From assembly GCF_042646165.1 (NCBI RefSeq), contig NZ_JBHRTC010000012.1: DNA of 64,000 bases. One strand, 5' to 3'. Positions 52,942-62,078 of this stretch are shown piece after piece (position 1 is the stretch's first letter; every line of letters starts with the position of its first letter). The position numbers and the translations under genes were made by a program. Source of the stretch: Microbaculum marinum (GTDB lineage Bacteria > Pseudomonadota > Alphaproteobacteria > Rhizobiales > Tepidamorphaceae). The notes beneath the pieces were generated by a model. It was not told the origin of the DNA, did no database searches, and saw only the letters and a list, made by a program, of their open reading frames with translations.

Positions 52942-53895
52942 TCAGGCCGCGACCGGGTTGCCGGCCGGCCCGTCCGGAGCGTCGAAGGCGAGGTCGAGCC
53001 CCTTGTCCCAATACGGCTCGGGTCCAAACAGGTCGGCAAGGAAGTCGATGAACACGCGGACCCGAGCCGGCAGGAAGCGGCGGCTCGGATAGACGGCATA
53101 GACAGCGACCCGCCGCGACTCCCTGTATTGCGGCAGCACGATCCTCAGCTTGCCGCTCTGCAGCGCCGGTCCGACGTCCCAGGTCGAGCGCAGCGCGATA
53201 CCGAGACCGGCGATCACTCCCTCGCGCACGACCTCGCTCGAGTTGGTCTGGAGATTTCCGGCGACCCGCATGGACGTGGCTCCTTCCGGCCCCTCGAGCT
53301 GCCAGACGTCCTGGTGGGTGGCGAAGATGCAGTTGTGGCGGCTGAGTTCGCCCAGCGTCTTCGGCGTGCCTTCCCGTTCCAGGTAGGCTGGCGAGGCGCA
53401 GATCACCCGGTGATTGGGCGCCAGCCGCCGGGCGATCAGGCTGGAATTCTCGAGCGCCGCGATGCGCACCGCCAGATCGAAGCCGTCGCCGACGATGTCG
53501 ACGAAGCGGTCGTTGAGCATCAGGCTCAGCTTCAGATCGGGATAGAGAGTTGCGAACTTGCCCAGGTAGGGCGCGATGTGCATCCGCCCGAAGGAGGTCG
53601 GTGCAGCGATCTTCAGGGTGCCGCGGGGCGCCGTGTTGCGGCGGGTGACGAAGGATTCCGCCTCTTCGATCGACGCCAGGATGCCGATGACGCGCTCGTA
53701 GTAGCCCTGGCCGTCCTCGGTCAGGGCGATCTGGCGGGTGGTCCGCTGCAGCAGCCGTGCGCCCAGGCGCTCCTCCAGCCGACGGATGCGCTTGGAGATG
53801 ACAGCCGGTGACAGGCCCATTTCCCGTCCGGCACCCGACATGCTGCCGGCCGTCACGACCCGGGCAAAGATCTCCATATCCGTGAGATCGGCCAT
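52942..53895 (-). CDS. LysR family transcriptional regulator
   Basis: A 317-residue LysR regulator of the AaeR/DsdC-like branch with HTH GSMSGAGREMGLSPAVISKRIRRLEERLG, broken by the normal turn, and an effector domain beginning GTLKIAAPTSFGRMHIAPYL. ATG 53895 is chosen for its GGAGGAGG site. It is divergent from glcD, and a TTTCC/GGAAA palindrome lies 20 bases upstream of it, so it probably controls the glycolate oxidase genes. The effector is likely glycolate or a similar 2-hydroxy acid (inference). Confidence 0.9.
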   Translation of the reverse strand: MADLTDMEIFARVVTAGSMSGAGREMGLSPAVISKRIRRLEERLGARLLQRTTRQIALTEDGQGYYERVIGILASIEEAESFVTRRNTAPRGTLKIAAPTSFGRMHIAPYLGKFATLYPDLKLSLMLNDRFVDIVGDGFDLAVRIAALENSSLIARRLAPNHRVICASPAYLEREGTPKTLGELSRHNCIFATHQDVWQLEGPEGATSMRVAGNLQTNSSEVVREGVIAGLGIALRSTWDVGPALQSGKLRIVLPQYRESRRVAVYAVYPSRRFLPARVRVFIDFLADLFGPEPYWDKGLDLAFDAPDGPAGNPVAA

Positions 53896-53914
53896 TTCAT
53901 CCCTCCTCCCTGAC

Positions 53915-53929
53915 TTTCCATGAGGGAAA
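53915..53929. promoter_or_regulatory. Candidate LysR box upstream of glcD
   Basis: The perfect-arm palindrome TTTCCatgagGGAAA has T-N11-A spacing and lies in the 143-base divergent region, 110 bases before the glcD start. It is followed at 53939 by TTGACT, a reasonable -35 for glcD, although no good -10 follows. Confidence 0.55.
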
Positions 53930-54038
53930 CAATCCTTGTTGACTTTTAACCTTGAGAGTAAGGGATACCGTGACAAACTACGTCAAGTGAAAAGATTGCG
54001 TGTCAGCTCGCGCGAGTCGCGGAAGCAGGGAGGAGAAG

Positions 54039-55487
54039 ATGTCGGGCCTTGCGCTGCCGGAGGTGAATCCGGCCGTTCTGGACAAGCGCGACCGGATCGT
54101 CGCTGCGCTGGCGGCCATTGTCGGCGCGCGGTGGGTGATATCAGAGCACGACGAGCTTCGCGCATACGAGACCGATGCGCTGACCGCCTACCGGCAGGTG
54201 CCGCTCGCGGTGGTGCTGCCGGGCAATACGGCCGAGGTGAGCCGGGTCCTCGCATGCCTGAACGAGGAGGGAGTCAAGGTGATCGGCCGTGGCGCGGGCA
54301 CCTCGCTTGCCGGCGGCGCCCTGCCGCTTACAGACGCCGTCGTGGTCGGCGTCTCGAGAATGAACCGCGCGCTTCACGTCGATACCTTCAACCGCACGAT
54401 CCGCGTGGAGGCCGGCATCACCAACCTTGCCGTCTCCGGCGCCGTCGACCATCTGGGCTTCTTCTATGCGCCGGATCCCTCGAGCCAGCTCGCCTGCACG
54501 ATCGCCGGCAATGTCGGAATGAATTCCGGCGGGGCCCACTGCCTGAAATACGGCGTCACCACCAACAACCTGCTGGGCCTGACCGTCGTGCTGATGGACG
54601 GCACGGTGATCGAACTGGGCGGCGATCATCTGGATTCACCGGGCTACGACCTGCTTGGCCTGCTGACCGGATCGGAGGGCCAGCTCGGCCTCGTTACCGA
54701 GGCGACGCTGCGCATCCTGCCGAAGGCCGAAGGCGCCCGTCCCGTCCTGCTGGGCTTCAATTCCAGCGCCGACGCCGGCGCCTGCGTTTCCGAGATCATC
54801 GCCAGGGGGATGCTGCCCGTCGCGATCGAATTCATGGACAGGCCGGCGATCCACATCTGCGAGGACTTCGCCGAGGCCGGCTACCCGCTCGACGTCGAGG
54901 CGATGCTGATCATCGAGGTCGAGGGATCGCCGGCGGAGATCAACGAGCAACTGGAAAACATCATCGCGGTCGCCCGTCGCAACGGCGCCGTCCATGTCCG
55001 CGAGGCCAAGACCCCGGCTGCCGCCGCCGCAATCTGGAAAGGCCGCAAGTCCGCCTTCGGCGCGATGGGCCGAATTTCCGACTACATGTGCATGGACGGC
55101 ACGATCCCGACGGGGCGCCTGCCGGAGGTGCTCGTCAAGATCTCCGAGATCTGCCAGGGATACGGCCTCGGCGTCGCCAACATCTTCCACGCCGGCGACG
55201 GCAACCTGCATCCGCTGGTGCTCTACGACGTCAACGATCCCGAGCAACTCCACAAGGCCGAGGCCTGCGGCGCCGACATCCTGAAGCTCTGCGTCGAGGT
55301 CGGCGGCTGCCTGACCGGCGAGCACGGCGTCGGCATCGAGAAGCGCGACCTGATGGTGCACCAGTTCAACGCCACCGACCTCACCCAGCAGATGCGCATC
55401 AAATCCGTGTTCGACCCGCAATGGCTGCTCAATCCCGCCAAGGTCTTCCCGCTGGAGGGAAGGCCGGAACCGGCGCGCGTGGTCTGA
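54039..55487 (+). CDS. glcD: Glycolate oxidase subunit GlcD (FAD-binding)
   Basis: A 482-residue FAD-linked oxidase of the VAO family. The FAD pyrophosphate loop is VIGRGAGTSLAGGALPL, followed by CTIAGNVGMNSGGAHCLKYG; the C-terminal cap has FHAGDGNLHPLVLYD and GGCLTGEHGVGIEKRD. GlcD carries the flavin that oxidises glycolate to glyoxylate together with GlcE and GlcF at the membrane. The start follows GGGAGGAG. Unlike most operons, it is separated from glcE by 384 bases of repeat element. Confidence 0.95.
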   Translation: MSGLALPEVNPAVLDKRDRIVAALAAIVGARWVISEHDELRAYETDALTAYRQVPLAVVLPGNTAEVSRVLACLNEEGVKVIGRGAGTSLAGGALPLTDAVVVGVSRMNRALHVDTFNRTIRVEAGITNLAVSGAVDHLGFFYAPDPSSQLACTIAGNVGMNSGGAHCLKYGVTTNNLLGLTVVLMDGTVIELGGDHLDSPGYDLLGLLTGSEGQLGLVTEATLRILPKAEGARPVLLGFNSSADAGACVSEIIARGMLPVAIEFMDRPAIHICEDFAEAGYPLDVEAMLIIEVEGSPAEINEQLENIIAVARRNGAVHVREAKTPAAAAAIWKGRKSAFGAMGRISDYMCMDGTIPTGRLPEVLVKISEICQGYGLGVANIFHAGDGNLHPLVLYDVNDPEQLHKAEACGADILKLCVEVGGCLTGEHGVGIEKRDLMVHQFNATDLTQQMRIKSVFDPQWLLNPAKVFPLEGRPEPARVV

Positions 55488-55871
55488 GTCGGCGGGTGCG
55501 AAGATGAGGTTCGGCGCGATGCGGGCGAGCGACGGTGCAGGACCAGGGGCGTGCAGTGTGCGAAAGCGCCGCTTTCGCCGCCGCTTCGCGGCGTACCCCC
55601 CTCTCCATCTCTCCCCCACAAGGGGGGAGAGGGGAGCAAGCGGGTTGTCGTCGCACTTGTCCTCAGCTCCATTGCCGCGCAGCAACCGCTGTATTTGCCG
55701 CTTTGACGGATCGGCACCGCAAGGTGCTCTCTCCCCCCTTGTGGGGGAGAGATGGAGAGGGGGGTACGGAGCGGTCTGCGATAGCGGACGAAACGCGCAG
55801 CGTTTAGAGCGACAAGCGCGTGAGCGCTTCCACCGGCATCGCGCGTGCGCAGCCGCCACGGACATCGCGCC
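55488..55871. repeat. Composite palindromic element, locus B, between glcD and glcE
   Basis: The same architecture as locus A at 8015-8345. Outer GCGAAAGC/GCTTTCGC and CGGACGAAACGC units flank arms CCCCCTCTCCATCTCTCCCC plus ACAAGGGGGGAGAG (55594-55633) and their complement (55726-55766), around a 92-base core. Both cores share a GTATTTG. No open frame here looks coding. It may reduce or modulate expression of glcE and glcF relative to glcD. Confidence 0.85.
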
Positions 55872-57056
55872 ATGATCGTCACCCCGGAAGACGAGCGGTC
55901 GGTCGCCTACGCGGTGAAGGACGCGGTCGGCAGCGCCCAGCCGCTGGAAATCTCCGGCGGCGGGACCAAGCTTGGCTACGGGCGGCCGGTGCAGGCGGCG
56001 TCGAACCTGTCGATGAGGCGGCTGAGCGGCATCACACTTTACGAGCCGAGCGAGCTCGTGATCGCGGCGCGCGCCGGAACGCCCCTTGCCGAGGTCGAGG
56101 CGCGGCTGAAGCAGCAGGGCCAGCGGCTGCCGTTCGATCCGCCGCGGCTGACGCACCTGTTCGGGGGCGATCCGGGCAGGTCGAGCATCGGCGCAGTGGT
56201 GGCCTGCAACCTGTCCGGGCCGCGGCGCGTGCACGCCGGCGCTGCGCGCGACTCGCTGATCGGGGTGCGGTTCGTCAACGGCCGCGGCGAGACGGTGAAG
56301 TCCGGCGGCCGCGTCATGAAGAACGTCACCGGCCTCGACCTGGTCAAGCTGATGTCGGGCGCCTTCGGGACGCTCGGCGTGCTTACCGAGGTGACGTTCA
56401 AGGTGCTGCCGGCGCCCGAAACAGAGGCGACGCTGGTGTTCGACGACCTGCATGACGAGGCGGCCGTGGTATGCCTGTCGGCCGGCCTGGGCAGTCCCTG
56501 GGAGGTCACGGCTGCCGCCCATCTGCCTGCGAACGGTGCCGATCCTGCGTGCACGCTGCTGCGACTGGAGGGCTTCGAGAGCCAGATGCTCTATCGCGGC
56601 AAGGCGCTGGCCGATGCGCTGCGCGACTACGGAACGCCACAGGTTCTGCGCGGCGAGGACAGTGCCGCGCGCTGGGCGGCGATCGGCGAGGTGGAGCCGC
56701 TCGGACAGCTGGACCATCGGGCGGTGTGGAAGCTGTCCACGTCAGCCGACAGGGCGCCCGGCATTGCGGCGGCACTGCGCGAGCGGCTCGACGCGCGGCT
56801 GTTCTTCGACTGGGGCGGGGGACTGATCTGGCTCGCCGTACCCGCCGAGGCCGACGCCGGCGCATCGGTGATCCGCGCCGCCCTGGGAGCGGCCGGCGGC
56901 CATGCGACGCTGGTGTCGGCCCCCGCCGAGATCTGCGCCGCCGTCGACGTGTTCCAGCCGCAGCCTGATTCGGTCATGAGGCTGACGCGCGCGCTGAAGG
57001 ACACGTTCGATCCCGAACGCATCCTCAATCCGGGCCGGATGTACGCGGGGGTGTGA
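55872..57056 (+). CDS. glcE: Glycolate oxidase subunit GlcE (FAD-binding)
   Basis: A 394-residue FAD-binding subunit shorter than GlcD. Its FAD region has EISGGGTKLGYGRPV, then GGDPGRSSIGAVVACNLSGP and GGRVMKNVTGLDLVKLMSGAFGTLGVLTE, split by family spacing. It acts in the GlcDEF complex. ATG 55872 is used; the longer reading enters the repeat element. No clear ribosome site is seen, which fits disturbance by the upstream element. Confidence 0.93.
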   Translation: MIVTPEDERSVAYAVKDAVGSAQPLEISGGGTKLGYGRPVQAASNLSMRRLSGITLYEPSELVIAARAGTPLAEVEARLKQQGQRLPFDPPRLTHLFGGDPGRSSIGAVVACNLSGPRRVHAGAARDSLIGVRFVNGRGETVKSGGRVMKNVTGLDLVKLMSGAFGTLGVLTEVTFKVLPAPETEATLVFDDLHDEAAVVCLSAGLGSPWEVTAAAHLPANGADPACTLLRLEGFESQMLYRGKALADALRDYGTPQVLRGEDSAARWAAIGEVEPLGQLDHRAVWKLSTSADRAPGIAAALRERLDARLFFDWGGGLIWLAVPAEADAGASVIRAALGAAGGHATLVSAPAEICAAVDVFQPQPDSVMRLTRALKDTFDPERILNPGRMYAGV

Positions 57057-57141
57057 GATGACGGCGACGATCGCGCTTCAATCAGTGCAGCCGCGCCATT
57101 GCGGCACGGACGGCGACGCCGGCGAAAGAGACTGAGCCCGC

Positions 57142-58449
<1,308 letters not shown>

Positions 58450-58492
58450 GAGCCGGGACCATGGTCGCCGGTCCGCCAGAGAGGGACCCGCG

Positions 58493-59728
58493 ATGGTCGA
58501 CCAGTCCGTTGCCGAACCGCGCTTCCATATGCCGCCGCCGCCGGACGAACGGGCGCTGCGGCTCGGCCGCCTGAAGCGCCTGCGCGAGGAGATGGCGCGC
58601 TTCGAGGTGCCGGCCGTCGTCCTGTTCGATCCGCACAACGTCCGCTACGCCACCGGCGCGCGCAACATGCTGCCCTACCTGCTGCGCAATCCCGCCCGCT
58701 ACGTGTTCGTGCCGATCGAGGGGCCGGTGACGCTGTTCGAGTTCGAGGGCGCCGAGCATCTCGAAGCCGACAATCCGGTCGTCGACGAGATCCGCCCTGC
58801 GACGTTCGTCGCCTATGTCGCGCGCGGGCCTCTGCTCGGCCTTGCCGCGGACCGGTGGGCTGCCGAGATCGCCGACCTGATGGCGACGCACTGTCCCGGC
58901 GAGCGGCGGATCGGCGTCGAACGTATCGATTCCCTCGCCATGCATTGCCTGCGCGGCAAGGGCCTGGAAACCGTCGATGCCGGTGCGCCGGTGGAACGGG
59001 CCCGCGCGATCAAGACGCAAGAGGAGATCGTCTGCTCCTGGCGCTCGATCGGCTGCACCCAGCAAGGCGAGTGGAAACTTCGCCAGGCGATCCGGCCCGG
59101 TATCAGCGAAAACGAACTGTGGTCGGTCCTCTACCAGCACGTCATCGCCAATGACGGCGACTACATCGAGACGCGGCTCCTGAGTTCCGGCGAGAAGACC
59201 AATCCCTGGTACCAGGAAACCGGCACCCGGGTGATCGGTGAGGGGGAACTGATCGCCCACGACACCGACGTCGTCGGCCCGCACGGCTACTACGCGGATT
59301 TCTCCCGCACCTATCTGTGCGGCCCCGGTCCGCGGACCGTCGACCAGACGACGCTCTACCGGCTCGCCTGCGAGCAGATCCACCACAACATCGAGCTGAT
59401 CAGGCCGGGCCGGACGTTCCGCGAGATCACCGAGGCGGGCTGGCCGATTCCCGAGCCCTACTACAAGCGGCGCTATTACCTGATGATGCACGGCACCGGA
59501 CTGACCGGCGAATACCCCTACATAGTCAACGACGCCGTCTATGACGGGCAGGCCAACTACGACGGCGTCGTCGAGCCCGGGATGACCCTGTGCGTGGAAA
59601 GCTACATCGGGCACGAGGACGGCGGCGAGGGCGTAAAGCTCGAGCAGCAGGTGGTCGTGACCGAGACGGGTTATGAACTGATGAGCACGTTTCCCTTCGA
59701 GGACGACCTGCTCGGACGCGAAGTGTAG
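58493..59728 (+). CDS. M24 metallopeptidase-fold protein, DddP-like
   Basis: A 411-residue creatinase/prolidase-fold protein with an N-terminal domain (FDPHNVRYATGARNM) and a pita-bread C-terminal domain. Metal ligands expected from DddP are present with the same spacing: Asp257, Asp259, Asp269, His333, Glu369 and Glu384. Segments such as ETRLLSSGEKTNPWYQETG and EPGMTLCVES closely follow the DMSP lyase DddP as I recall it. However, the position of the proposed catalytic base Asp377 of DddP appears to be Gly339 here. DMSP cleavage is therefore uncertain; a related C-S, C-N or peptide-like substrate is possible. It follows glcF after 43 bases. Confidence 0.85.
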   Translation: MVDQSVAEPRFHMPPPPDERALRLGRLKRLREEMARFEVPAVVLFDPHNVRYATGARNMLPYLLRNPARYVFVPIEGPVTLFEFEGAEHLEADNPVVDEIRPATFVAYVARGPLLGLAADRWAAEIADLMATHCPGERRIGVERIDSLAMHCLRGKGLETVDAGAPVERARAIKTQEEIVCSWRSIGCTQQGEWKLRQAIRPGISENELWSVLYQHVIANDGDYIETRLLSSGEKTNPWYQETGTRVIGEGELIAHDTDVVGPHGYYADFSRTYLCGPGPRTVDQTTLYRLACEQIHHNIELIRPGRTFREITEAGWPIPEPYYKRRYYLMMHGTGLTGEYPYIVNDAVYDGQANYDGVVEPGMTLCVESYIGHEDGGEGVKLEQQVVVTETGYELMSTFPFEDDLLGREV

Positions 59729-59744
59729 CGCCCCGGGGCCGGCC

Positions 59745-60164
59745 TCACGCCGTCCGGCCGTCCGCAATCCAGGCGGCGGCGCACAGCTCGGCTTCCGTTT
59801 CCGACAGCACCCAGCCCTCGACGCTGACCATGCGTCCATCCCGGAAATCCGCGGCGCACTGGTCCTGCACGAGACGCCGTCTGGTCCGCGGACACCCCGT
59901 CGCGAAGGCTTCCCGGATCAGCGGACGTTGGGTGATGCGCGCGGCAATGGCCTCGAGATCCCCCGAAACGTGTCCCGACCCGACCATCGCGCGGCCGATG
60001 CGGCGCGCCGCCTGATCGCGGGCTATCTCCGATAGGTAGGCGAAGAAGCCCGGGCTGTTGCGCGGCACCAGGCGACAGGCGGCCAGGCTGCCGCCAAAGG
60101 CGAGAGCGCCGACGCCGGCGATGCCTGCCAGTCCGAGTACGATACGGCGCGTGATGTTGCCCAT
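59745..60164 (-). CDS. Small Tat-signal protein, probable accessory subunit of the GMC oxidoreductase
   Basis: A 139-residue protein beginning NITRRIVLGLAGIAGVGALA, a twin-arginine-type signal. The mature part is helical with cysteines (ACRLVP, TGCPRTR, QDQCAADF, ELCAAAWI) and ends GWVLSETEAELC. It lies three bases after the GMC gene on the same strand. Small Tat-bearing subunits accompany some GMC-type dehydrogenases and carry them across the membrane; I assign that role by context only, as no named domain is recognised. Confidence 0.65.
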   Translation of the reverse strand: MGNITRRIVLGLAGIAGVGALAFGGSLAACRLVPRNSPGFFAYLSEIARDQAARRIGRAMVGSGHVSGDLEAIAARITQRPLIREAFATGCPRTRRRLVQDQCAADFRDGRMVSVEGWVLSETEAELCAAAWIADGRTA

Positions 60165-60167
60165 GGG

Positions 60168-61772
60168 TCAGCTCTTCGTCTGCGACGCGCCCGACGAACC
60201 GAGATGGTCGGCCAGCCGGGCGGCCAGCGCCACGATTGTCAGGGTGGGATTGGCGGTGCCGGCGGTCGTGAAGACCGAGCTGCCGGCCATGTAGAGGTTC
60301 TTCACCGAATGAACCTTGCAGTTCGCATCGACCACGCCGCTGCGCGGGCTGTCGTGCATCCGGGTCGTGCCGATATGGTGGTACCCGGTGAAGACGACGT
60401 CCAGGTCCGGCGGGTCCGGGATACCAAGCTTCAGGCGGCCGAGACCGGCCGCGCCGACGGCTGCCCCGATATGCTCGTGGGTGCGGCGCAGGCTGTCCAG
60501 GTCGGACGGTGCGATCTGCCAGTCCAGGGCGATCCTCCGCCAGCCGAGCGGGTCGGTATCGTCGGTCAGGTAGACGCGGCTGTCGGCGCGCGGCGAGGGC
60601 TCGGCATCCTGCCTCAGCCGAGCGGCCACCGTGCGCCCGGCCGGCACGAAGTGCCGCATGACGTGACGGTAGACGCCGACGCCGATCACGTCGATGTCCT
60701 CCACGGCGTTGCAGTAGTTCTCGGCGAACCGGTCCGGCACCCGGCCTCGGGAGAACGACTTGACCATGGTCGAGAACGATACCCACCCCCGGTCGCGAAA
60801 GTCGTCGTTGAAGGTCGCGTCGTCGTATTCCGGCACCAGGAAAGCAGTGTTGTTGAGCAGGCCTTCCTCGCGCATCACCTCCGCGGGCAGCTTCAGGCCG
60901 ACGCTGAGAGACGCGACGCCTGTCTCGATGACCTGGTCGTACAGGCCGAGGTCGATGTCGTCCTCGGCGAACAGAATGGTGCTCGTCTCGCAGTTCAGGT
61001 GGTCCATGTAGTAGCGGCCGACGAGGTCGTGTTCGTTGCCGATGCCCGCCACGCGCTGCCTGTTGCAGTTCAGCAGGATGCGGGCGTTCTCGATGCCGCC
61101 GCAGGCGAGCACGTAGTGCGTGGCGCTGACACGGATCCTCCGGCCGTCCAGTGTGGAGAACTCGAAGTGGGCCACCGCATCGTCGGCAAGCTCGATGTCG
61201 ACGAGATTTGCGTGCAGGAAGCAGGCGATCCTGTCGGTGGCTTCGATGGTCTCCCAGTAGGTCTCCTCGAAGCGCGTCGGCGGGCTCTGCTGATAGACGG
61301 CGTCCCTGACCATCGCCGGATCCAGCGGCAGCGGCGCGCGGTCCAGCTTTGCTTGCCACGCCGTGAAGTCGTAGTCGAAGGGTCCGAGCTGCAGATAGGG
61401 CTGGGCGCGCGCGTAGTAGGGATCGAGATCCGCCCGAGTGATCGGCCAGCCGGAATCCGGCACCCCCGGCCGCTTCTCGAAATCGATCGGATCGAGCGGC
61501 GCGCACAGTCCGGTCCAGTGGCCGGAGGTGCCGCCGAACTGCCGCAAGCGCGAAGACGAGACGTCGGTGTTGGGATCACCAACCACCTCACCGTCGTAGA
61601 GTGCCTGGGTCTCCGCCTCGTAGGTGCGCCCACCGGATTCCATCAGCACCACGTCGACGCCCTGGCGGGCGAGTTCCAGGGCCAGCGTGATTCCCGCCGG
61701 ACCGGTTCCGACCACGCACACGGCGCCGGAGACCGGCTCCTCGGACTCGTATTCCCGCAGATCGACAATCAT
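60168..61772 (-). CDS. GMC family FAD oxidoreductase
   Basis: A 534-residue flavoprotein of the glucose-methanol-choline family. FAD binds at CVVGTGPAGITLALEL (residues 19-34); GGTSGHWTGLCAPLD and ACGGIENARILLN are family landmarks. The C-terminal catalytic histidine is in YHHIGTTRMHDSP, and GTANPTLTIVALAARLADHL closes the FAD site. It has no signal peptide, while the following gene does. Substrate is probably a sugar, polyol or alcohol. The start at 61772 lies next to a 16-bp tandem repeat. Confidence 0.92.
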   Translation of the reverse strand: MIVDLREYESEEPVSGAVCVVGTGPAGITLALELARQGVDVVLMESGGRTYEAETQALYDGEVVGDPNTDVSSSRLRQFGGTSGHWTGLCAPLDPIDFEKRPGVPDSGWPITRADLDPYYARAQPYLQLGPFDYDFTAWQAKLDRAPLPLDPAMVRDAVYQQSPPTRFEETYWETIEATDRIACFLHANLVDIELADDAVAHFEFSTLDGRRIRVSATHYVLACGGIENARILLNCNRQRVAGIGNEHDLVGRYYMDHLNCETSTILFAEDDIDLGLYDQVIETGVASLSVGLKLPAEVMREEGLLNNTAFLVPEYDDATFNDDFRDRGWVSFSTMVKSFSRGRVPDRFAENYCNAVEDIDVIGVGVYRHVMRHFVPAGRTVAARLRQDAEPSPRADSRVYLTDDTDPLGWRRIALDWQIAPSDLDSLRRTHEHIGAAVGAAGLGRLKLGIPDPPDLDVVFTGYHHIGTTRMHDSPRSGVVDANCKVHSVKNLYMAGSSVFTTAGTANPTLTIVALAARLADHLGSSGASQTKS

Positions 61773-61777
61773 CTGAA

Positions 61778-61825
61778 GTCCCCGGCATGTGCGGTCACCG
61801 GCATGCGCAGTCCCCGGCAGCGAAG
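61778..61825. repeat. 16-bp tandem repeat, three units
   Basis: Three consecutive 16-bp units starting GTCCCCGGCA, GTCACCGGCA and GTCCCCGGCA at 61778, 61794 and 61810; the third diverges in its last half. It lies five bases upstream of the GMC start, covering its ribosome-binding region. Confidence 0.8.
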
Positions 61826-61878
61826 CGACACATTTAACCCCAACGCCCCGGCAAGCAGGGTGTTTTTTTGCGAAGGAA

Positions 61879-61892
61879 GGTAAAATTTTGCC
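61879..61892. promoter_or_regulatory. Near-perfect palindrome upstream of malate synthase
   Basis: GGTAAAATTTTGCC is a 14-bp palindrome with one mismatched pair, in an AT-rich patch of the divergent GMC/aceB region, 187 bases before aceB. It is a candidate regulator site for either gene. Confidence 0.45.
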
Positions 61893-62078
61893 ACGGTCGA
61901 GGCGTCTGGCCGCACGCCCGACCGGTCTTCCAGGCTACCCTATTAGGTGCGAATGGATTGATAGAGGACAGGTATTGTTTCCAGGGAGGAAAAAGAGACG
62001 GTTGTGCGCCGCTTGTTTTGTCCGTGCCGGGCTTGTGGGAGACTGCGGTGTGCAATCAACAAGCCGGCGAGGAACGTC

